A DNA stretch of 7,362 nucleotides from CAYLNM01 sp964385045 (GTDB lineage: Bacteria > Planctomycetota > Phycisphaerae > Phycisphaerales > SM1A02). Location of the stretch: NCBI GenBank assembly GCA_964385045.1, contig CAYLNM010000190.1:1-7362 (forward strand), in the 5' to 3' direction. Both the position numbers and the translations under genes were made by a program. Within the stretch, counting starts at the first letter, position 1. Every line of letters begins with the position of its first letter. Below the pieces are notes generated by a model. It was not told where the DNA came from. It was given only the letters and a program-made list of their open reading frames with translations, and ran no database searches. Of the stretch, positions 1-4,361 are shown piece by piece.

Positions 1-8
1 CCCGCTCT

Positions 9-40
9 GGCCCGTCCGACCGCCCCGGCCCGTCCGACCG
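9..40. repeat. Short direct repeat upstream of xylA (two 14-bp copies)
   Basis: The 14-mer GGCCCGTCCGACCG occurs at 9-22 and again, identical, at 27-40, giving an 18-bp period with a CCCC spacer. It lies 64 bp upstream of the xylA start. It could be a paired protein-binding site, or just the low-complexity C/G-rich drift seen in all intergenic DNA of this window. The repeat is seen directly; any function is a guess. Confidence 0.5.
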
Positions 41-92
41 ATCCCACCTGTTCGCCGCGTCCCCGACCCGAACCCGGTCCGTCCCGCCTCCC

Positions 93-96
93 GGAG
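93..96 (+). promoter_or_regulatory. Ribosome binding site of xylA
   Basis: GGAG sits 7 bases before the ATG at 104. The next in-frame ATG (140) has no purine-rich stretch ahead of it, so this site favours the longer start. Confidence 0.6.
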
Positions 97-103
97 CTTC
101 CCG

Positions 104-1297
104 ATGGCCCGCCGACCCGCCACGCACTCCGCCGATCCCATGCAGTCGATGCCCGCCCACCGCTTCACCTTCGGCCTGTGGACCGTCGGCAACCCCGGGC
201 AGGATCCCTTCGGCCGGCCGACGCGTCCGCGCTGGTCGCCGGCGGAGATCCTCGACCTGCTCGCGGAGGCGGGGGGCGTCTTCGGCGTGAACCTCCACGA
301 CGAGGACCTCGTGCCGATCGACGCGACCGACGCCGAGCGCGACGCGATCGTCAAGGACTTCCGGGCCGCGCTGCGGCGGACGAAGCTCAAGGTGGCGATG
401 GCGACCACCAACCTCTTCAGCGACCCTGCGTTCAAGGACGGCGCGTTCACCGCGGTCGATGCCGACGTCCGCGCGTATGCGGTGCAGAAGACGATGCGGG
501 CGATGGACCTCGGGGCCTCGCTCGGAGCGAAGACGTACGTCTTCTGGGGCGGCCGCGAGGGCGTCGAGGCCGACGGGGCGAAGGACCCGGTCGAGGCGGA
601 GCTGCACTACCGGCGGGCGATCGACTTCCTGTGCGGGTACGCGATGGACCGCGGGTACCGCCTGAAGTTCGCGCTCGAGGCCAAGCCGAACGAGCCGCGC
701 GGGCACATCTTCCTGCCCACCACCGGGCACATGCTCGCGTTCATCGCCACGCTCCGGCACCCGGAGATGGTGGGCGTGAACCCGGAGGTCGCGCACGAGC
801 ACATGGCCGGCCTGAACGTCGTGCACGGCGTCGCCCAGGCGATGTCGGCGGGCAAGCTCTTCCACATCGACCTCAACGACCAGGAGTTCGGCCGCTACGA
901 CCAGGACTTCCGCTTCGGAGCGGTGAACCTCAAGCACGCCTTCTTCCTCGTGAAGCTGCTCGAGGACCGGAAGTGGACCGGCAACCGTCACTTCGACGCC
1001 CACGCCTTCCGGACCGCCGACCGCGACGACGTGATCGCCTTCGCCCGGGGCTGCATGCGGACGTACCTGCTGCTGGCCGAGCGGGCCCGCCGCTGGAACG
1101 CCGACCCGGTGATCCAGGAGCTGCTCGCGACGGTGCGGCAGCGGGATGATCGCCGCGACCGGGCGTTCGCCACCTACTCGTCGGCCGCCGCCGAGCGGCT
1201 GCTCCGGCGGGGGTTCGACCGCGAGGAGCTCGCCGGCCGCCCGCTGCCGTGGGAGGCCCTCGACCAGCGGACGATCGAGATCCTGATGGGGGCGTGA
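104..1297 (+). CDS. xylA: Xylose isomerase
   Basis: Converts D-xylose to D-xylulose (and D-glucose to D-fructose) in the cytoplasm, the entry step of bacterial xylose use, with two divalent metals (Mg, Mn or Co). The protein is 397 residues, the size of the shorter actinobacterial-type class I enzymes (about 388) rather than the roughly 440-residue class II type. From FTFGLWTVGNPGQDPF (21-36) on it follows that family. H65 and D68 form the ring-opening pair. E192, E228, H231, D256, D266, D268 and D298 match the metal ligands, K194 the catalytic lysine, and F105 and W148 the substrate pocket; nearly all are offset by 11 from the Streptomyces numbering. The start at 104 has a GGAG site and gives a slightly longer N-terminus than usual; ATG at 140 is the alternative. 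No xylulokinase, transporter or XylR-type regulator is next to it, so it stands alone here. The identification is firm; the physiological sugar is inferred. Confidence 0.96.
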   Translation: MARRPATHSADPMQSMPAHRFTFGLWTVGNPGQDPFGRPTRPRWSPAEILDLLAEAGGVFGVNLHDEDLVPIDATDAERDAIVKDFRAALRRTKLKVAMATTNLFSDPAFKDGAFTAVDADVRAYAVQKTMRAMDLGASLGAKTYVFWGGREGVEADGAKDPVEAELHYRRAIDFLCGYAMDRGYRLKFALEAKPNEPRGHIFLPTTGHMLAFIATLRHPEMVGVNPEVAHEHMAGLNVVHGVAQAMSAGKLFHIDLNDQEFGRYDQDFRFGAVNLKHAFFLVKLLEDRKWTGNRHFDAHAFRTADRDDVIAFARGCMRTYLLLAERARRWNADPVIQELLATVRQRDDRRDRAFATYSSAAAERLLRRGFDREELAGRPLPWEALDQRTIEILMGA

Positions 1298-1312
1298 GCG
1301 GGCCGGGGCCGC

Positions 1313-1405
1313 GGGGCCGCGAGCCGGTCGGCCGGGGATGGTTCGCGGTGCGGTGCGGCGGGTGGATCGTCCGGCCGGGGCTCCGGGGCGGCGAGCCGGT
1401 CGGCC
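1313..1405 (+). repeat. 21-bp direct repeat just downstream of xylA
   Basis: Bases 1313-1333 and 1385-1405 match at 20 of 21 positions, the only difference being C versus G at the sixth base. The shared core is GCGAGCCGGTCGGCC. The copies begin 72 bp apart, the first 15 bases after the xylA stop. This looks like a local duplication; no function is evident. Confidence 0.6.
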
Positions 1406-1494
1406 CGACCCGGCCGAGGGTTCGCTCGAGGCTGCGTCAGGACTCCGCCGCGACCTGGCTGGACCCCGCCGAACGTGGTTCGGGACCGGTTCGA

Positions 1495-1619
1495 CCCCGG
1501 TCCGCCGGCCCCCGGTCCAGGAGGCCCCCGAGGGCCCCGGTTCGCCGGCTCCCGGTGCTGACGGCCCCGGGGCCGCGGCCCACGGGCCCGCGGCTCCCCG
1601 GTCCGTCGGCCTCCGGTCC
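1495..1619 (+). repeat. Three imperfect copies of a 24-bp repeat
   Basis: Copies lie at 1495-1518, 1535-1558 and 1596-1619. Each begins CCCCGGT, has CGNCGGC in the middle and ends with CCGGT plus two bases, so each holds two CCGGT half-units in direct order. Start-to-start distances are 40 and 61 bp, so this is not a regular array. A looser relative, CCCGGTCCGTCCCGCC, is at 75-90 upstream of xylA. This may be a dispersed intergenic element or a set of binding sites; biased composition alone could also give weaker forms of it. Confidence 0.5.
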
Positions 1620-1743
1620 CGACTCGGCCGGAGCTCGGGGAGGCGCGGACCGCTCCCGGGACACGTCGCTCGGCACTCGGGACGGCCGGCGGCGGCCGGA
1701 CGCCGCGGTGGAGGGGGCCCACGCCGCGGGGCCGCCGCACCGG

Positions 1744-1770
1744 CGATGGCCGGCACGAGCCGTGCCATCG
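1744..1770. other. Strong hairpin in the gene-free spacer
   Basis: CGATGG (1744-1749) pairs with CCATCG (1765-1770). Inside it, CGGC (1751-1754) pairs with GCCG (1759-1762) around an ACGA loop. A competing perfect fold is GGCACG (1752-1757) with CGTGCC (1761-1766). A TTTTT run follows at 1797-1801, too far away for a classic intrinsic terminator. The element may still be a remnant or atypical terminator after xylA, or a structured leader of the downstream gene. The structure is seen; the role is inferred. Confidence 0.45.
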
Positions 1771-2020
1771 TTGGTCCCCGGCGCGGCGGCGCATGATTTT
1801 TGTCTCGATCCCCGGCAGGACGACTCCCTCGACGGCGTATCTCCGGGGGGAGGCTTCCGCGTCCGGATCCGAGCCCGGTCGCAGGCCTCCCGCGGGAGCG
1901 CGGTCGGGGCCCACGCGGCCCTGGCTCGGCTCCCGGGTCGTCGTCGAGACCCGCCCCGTCCCTCCTCTCGGGGTGGCTCGCCGGCGGCCGTTGAGCGGCA
2001 GACGGGGCGACCTGCAAGGC

Positions 2021-2057
2021 ACTCGGGGCCCCGACTTCCGGGGCGGGGCCCCCGAGT
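2021..2057. other. Long hairpin upstream of the oxidoreductase gene
   Basis: ACTCGGGG (2021-2028) pairs with CCCCGAGT (2050-2057). The stem continues as CCCC (2029-2032) with GGGG (2045-2048), skipping one bulged C at 2049. That makes 12 bp with a 12-base loop. No T-run follows on either strand. It ends about 106 bp before the likely start of the next gene, so it could be a leader structure or a terminator lacking a U-tract. Confidence 0.45.
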
Positions 2058-2163
2058 CCGCCTCGCCGGCGTCCGCCCGCCCGCGCCGGGAAGCCCGTGC
2101 TCCGCGGCGGGCCCAGGCGGCGAGCGGCCGGGACGGGGTCCGTGGCCGCCTACCCTCTGCCGC

Positions 2164-3414
2164 GTGTCCGATCGACTCCCGCCCAACCAGTCCCTCGCCG
2201 CCCCGGGCCGCTGGCCGGTCGTGGGCGAGCGAGCGCCGGCGCTCCCGGCCCGTCCCGACGCGCCGTGGACCGTCCGCGTCGACGGGCTCGTCGCGTCGCC
2301 GCGGACGTTCACGCTCGCCGAGATCGCGGCGATGCCGCGTGAGCGGATCGTGATCGACGTGCACTGCGTGACGCGGTGGTCGCGACTGGACGTGCCGTTC
2401 GCCGGCGTGCGGCTCGCGACCCTGCTCGAGGCCTGCGGCGGGGCGGCCCCGGCGGCCCGCTTCGTCCGCTTCGAGGCCCGCAGCGAGCGGGCGCACGACA
2501 CGTCGCTGCCGCTCGAGGACGCCTGCTCGCTGGGCGAGACGGGTGTGCTGGTCGCGCTGGAGGCCGACGACCGTCCGCTGGAGACGATCCACGGCGGCCC
2601 GGTGCGGACGGTGACGCCGGGCCGCTACTTCTACAAGAGCCTCAAGTGGCTCGAGCGGATCGAGCTGCTGGACGAGGACCGACTCGGCTGGTGGGAAGCC
2701 AACGCGGGCTACCACAACCGGGCCGATCCGTGGCGCGAGGAGCGGTATCTCGCGGCCGATCTCGACCGCCGCACCGTGCAGCGGGTGCTCGAGACCCGGG
2801 AGGCGGCCGGCCTCGATCTGCGCAGCCTCGCCGCGGCCGGCCGCGACCTGCGCGGGCTCTCGGCCCGCGGGGCCGCGATGCGGGACGCCGACCTGCGCGG
2901 CGCCGACCTGCGGGAGGCCGACCTCCGCGCGGTGAACCTCTCCAACGCCCACCTGCAGCGGGCCGATCTCCGCGGGGCCGACCTGCGGGAGGCGGACGTC
3001 GAGGGAGCGGACTTCCGCGGCGCCGACCTGCGGGGCTGCGACCTGCGGGTGGCGTCGATGTTCGGGGCGTCCTTCGGGCCGGAGTCGGGCGGCGGCGGGC
3101 ACTCCGGAGACTCCGGCGGCCCCGACGGCCCCGACGGCCCCGGAGACCCCGGAGACCCCGGAGACCCCGGAGACCCCGGAGACCCCGGAGACCGCGGTGA
3201 CCCCGGAGGCCGCGGCGACCCTGGAGACCCCGGAGACCGCGGTGACCCCGGAGGCCGCGGAGACCCCGGAGACCCCGGAGACCGCGGTGACCCCGGAGGC
3301 CGCGGCGACCCCAGCGGCCCCGGCCCGGCGCGGTTCGACGCGGACACGCGGCTCGATCCGGCGACGCTCGAGGGCCTGACGCCGGCCCAGCGGCGGTGGG
3401 TCCCGGGCGGATGA
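2164..3414 (+). CDS. Sulfite-oxidase-like molybdopterin oxidoreductase fused to pentapeptide repeats and a collagen-like tract
   Basis: A 416-residue protein in four parts. Residues 1-195 form a molybdopterin-binding oxidoreductase domain of the sulfite oxidase type (PF00174-like). Its signature VHCVTRWSRLDVPFAGV starts at 66, with C68 as the expected molybdenum-ligating cysteine. The family's closing block follows: GGPVR (144-148), GRYFYKSLKWL (153-163) and GYHNRADPWREERY (182-195), where relatives usually end. Residues 218-304 carry pentapeptide repeats of the A(D/N)LRX form, clearest at 240-297, which should fold as a right-handed beta helix. Residues 327-383 are 19 uninterrupted Gly-X-Y triplets, mostly GDP with GDR and GGR. 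The tail 388-416 contains FDADTRL. There is no signal peptide, Tat motif or membrane segment, so it is probably cytoplasmic. The natural substrate is unknown. The GTG start keeps the conserved PPNQSL stretch but has no clear ribosome site. No electron-transfer partner is adjacent. Confidence 0.85.
   Translation: MSDRLPPNQSLAAPGRWPVVGERAPALPARPDAPWTVRVDGLVASPRTFTLAEIAAMPRERIVIDVHCVTRWSRLDVPFAGVRLATLLEACGGAAPAARFVRFEARSERAHDTSLPLEDACSLGETGVLVALEADDRPLETIHGGPVRTVTPGRYFYKSLKWLERIELLDEDRLGWWEANAGYHNRADPWREERYLAADLDRRTVQRVLETREAAGLDLRSLAAAGRDLRGLSARGAAMRDADLRGADLREADLRAVNLSNAHLQRADLRGADLREADVEGADFRGADLRGCDLRVASMFGASFGPESGGGGHSGDSGGPDGPDGPGDPGDPGDPGDPGDPGDRGDPGGRGDPGDPGDRGDPGGRGDPGDPGDRGDPGGRGDPSGPGPARFDADTRLDPATLEGLTPAQRRWVPGG
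2815..3075 (+). other. Pentapeptide-repeat domain within the oxidoreductase fusion
   Basis: Residues 218-304 of the fusion protein. Successive five-residue units such as ADLRG, ADLRE, ADLRA, VNLSN, AHLQR, ADLRG, ADLRE, ADVEG, ADFRG, ADLRG and CDLRV run without gaps from about residue 242, after a looser lead-in (LDLRS, RDLRG). The central Leu or Phe and the preceding Asp/Asn are kept. About eleven clear units would give close to three coils of a four-sided beta helix, short for a stand-alone protein of this class. The function of such domains is mostly unknown; some mimic DNA shape or mediate contacts. Confidence 0.85.
3142..3312 (+). repeat. In-frame tandem repeat encoding a collagen-like Gly-X-Y tract
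   Basis: A 9-bp unit, CCCGGAGAC, repeats near-perfectly at the start. It passes into a 45-bp unit present three times: 3169-3213, 3214-3258 and 3259-3303. Copies 1 and 3 are identical and copy 2 differs at two silent positions. The unit encodes GDPGDPGDRGDPGGR. All lengths are multiples of nine, so changes in copy number keep both the reading frame and the Gly-X-Y phase. Glycine is mainly GGA here, whereas the rest of the gene uses GGC and GGG, which points to recent local expansion. Copy number probably varies between strains. Confidence 0.9.
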
Positions 3415-3590
3415 CCGGCCGGCCGGCCGCGCGGCTCGGCCCCACGGCCCGGCCGGGGTCCCGACCCGCGACCGACCCCACGGGCCGATCCGCCACCGGC
3501 CTCGCCGCCCGGCCACCGGCACTCGCCACGCGATCATGGAAGCCGCGATCGAATCCCGGTAGCCTCGGGGCTCGGGAGGACGTGCGTCAC
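3415..3590. other. GC-rich intergenic spacer before the sigma factor gene
   Basis: This stretch holds a palindromic run at 3415-3430 (CCGGCCGGCCGGCCGC) directly after the stop codon. A second CCGGCCGG at 3449-3456 could pair with it and act as a terminator without a T-run. A short direct repeat lies at 3492-3506 and 3512-3527 (GCCACCGGC followed by CTCGCC or ACTCGCC). The promoter of the sigma-kinase operon is expected here, probably in the slightly less GC-rich part at 3525-3565, but I cannot name -35/-10 boxes. Confidence 0.4.
3574..3580 (+). promoter_or_regulatory. Ribosome binding site of the sigma factor gene
   Basis: GGGAGGA lies 10 bases before the ATG at 3591. It decides the start: the open frame reaches upstream to 3396 inside the previous gene, but no other in-frame start has such a site. 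Confidence 0.75.
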
Positions 3591-4361
3591 ATGAATGCTC
3601 CGGGAGGACCGCCGACGCAGCCCGCCACCCACGCGCGCTTCCTGACCACGGACCTGTCGCTCCTGGCCGCGATCGCGGACGGGACGATCGATGGCGGGAG
3701 CGGGCGCCGGGACGCGGCCCTCGAGACGATGGTGCAGCGAGTCTGGCCGCCGATCTACGCGGCCGCCCGGCGAATGGGCCACGACGCGGAGGCCGCGGCG
3801 GAGCTCACGCAGGGCTTCTTCGTCGACGTCGTGCTCGGACGCGGACTGCTGGCCCACGCCGACCCGGAGCGCGGGCGTCTGCGCGGACTGCTGCTGCGGG
3901 CGCTGCGCCACTACGCGATCGACCGGCATCGGCGGCGCACGGCCCGCCCGGACGGCGACGGGCTGCCGATCCACGAGCTGCACCGCGAGGAGTCGATGAT
4001 CCGCGCCGGCGAGCCGCTCGACGCCGAGATGGCCTTCGATCGCCGCTGGGCGATGGCGATGCTCGAAGAAGCGCTCGCGCGGTGCGAGCAGCGGTTCCGC
4101 CGCCGCGGGCTCGACCGCCACTGGGCCGCGTTCGAGCGCTTCGACCTCTGGCCGAGCGTCCACGCCTCCGAACGGCCGGCGCACGCCCAGGTCGCGGCCG
4201 CGGTCGGGTTCTCCTCCGCGGCCGAGGCGGCCAACGCGGTGTCGCTCGTGCGGCGGCACCTGCGGGCGTTCCTCCGCGAGGTGGTCGGCGAGACGGTGCG
4301 CGAGCCGGAGGCCGGTGAACGGGAGCACCGCTGGCTGCTGCAGGTGCTCGGCGTCGCATGA
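3591..4361 (+). CDS. ECF-like RNA polymerase sigma factor (planctomycete kinase-linked type)
   Basis: A 256-residue protein that should direct RNA polymerase to a set of promoters. Region 2 spans about 43-115: a helix with VWPPIYAAARRMGHDAEAAAELTQ (52-75), then GFFVDVVL, then ADPERGRLRGLLLRALRHYAIDRHRRR (90-116). The last segment, with its ADPERGR motif, is typical of a large planctomycete group of ECF sigma factors. FDRRWAMAMLEEAL (149-162) begins the C-terminal half. Region 4 is expected at about 170-228, ending in VSLVRRHLRAFLREVV, the DNA-recognition helix area. The helix-turn-helix here is less regular than in classic ECF factors. The closing EREHRWLLQVLG is also usual for the group. It overlaps the kinase gene by ATGA, so the two are co-transcribed and probably translationally coupled. 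No anti-sigma factor is adjacent; by precedent the kinase may take that role, which is inference. Confidence 0.88.
   Translation: MNAPGGPPTQPATHARFLTTDLSLLAAIADGTIDGGSGRRDAALETMVQRVWPPIYAAARRMGHDAEAAAELTQGFFVDVVLGRGLLAHADPERGRLRGLLLRALRHYAIDRHRRRTARPDGDGLPIHELHREESMIRAGEPLDAEMAFDRRWAMAMLEEALARCEQRFRRRGLDRHWAAFERFDLWPSVHASERPAHAQVAAAVGFSSAAEAANAVSLVRRHLRAFLREVVGETVREPEAGEREHRWLLQVLGVA
4358..4361 (+). other. ATGA stop/start overlap coupling sigma factor and kinase
   Basis: The kinase ATG (4358-4360) shares bases with the sigma factor TGA (4359-4361). Such overlaps usually mean one mRNA and coupled translation. The kinase start has no strong purine-rich site of its own beyond CAGGTG at 4341-4346, which is consistent with coupling. 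Confidence 0.8.

Larger units (their letters stand above)
1298..2163. other. Long gene-free GC-rich spacer between xylA and the oxidoreductase gene
   Basis: About 866 bases without a convincing gene. Open frames cross it on both strands only because stop codons are rare at this GC content. Their translations are strings of G, P, R, A and S with no domain, no ribosome site and no family resemblance. The stretch holds a 21-bp direct repeat near xylA, three copies of a 24-bp imperfect repeat, two strong hairpins (1744-1770 and 2021-2057) and one small AT-rich island, GATTTTTG at 1795-1802. The promoter and leader of the oxidoreductase gene must lie here unless it is read through from xylA. I found no clear -35/-10 pair. 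Confidence 0.7.

Noticed and set aside
140..1297. Alternative xylA start at ATG 140
   Set aside because: It would fit the family length slightly better, but it has no ribosome site, while ATG 104 has GGAG at 7 bases. It cannot be excluded fully.
1795..1843. Sigma-70 promoter from TTTTTG and TATCTC
   Set aside because: The two boxes are about 35 bases apart, twice the normal spacing, and the first is a poor -35.
1249..2163. Upstream extension of the oxidoreductase reading frame to 1249
   Set aside because: The frame is open but overlaps the end of xylA, and its translation before 2164 is Gly/Pro/Arg-rich with no family resemblance. The domain starts properly around residue 4 of the 2164 start.
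1793..2353. ATG-started frame MIFVSIPGR at the AT-rich island
   Set aside because: No ribosome site, no domain, and its second half lies out of frame inside the molybdopterin domain.
3142..3312. CRISPR-like array
   Set aside because: The units are contiguous 9- and 45-bp repeats without unique spacers, and they encode Gly-X-Y in frame.
1174..3537. A 787-codon open frame on the minus strand
   Set aside because: It runs antisense to the fusion gene and the spacer. Its translation is low-complexity (long GVSGVS runs mirror the collagen repeat), and the plus strand carries recognised domains. It is open only because stops are rare at this GC.
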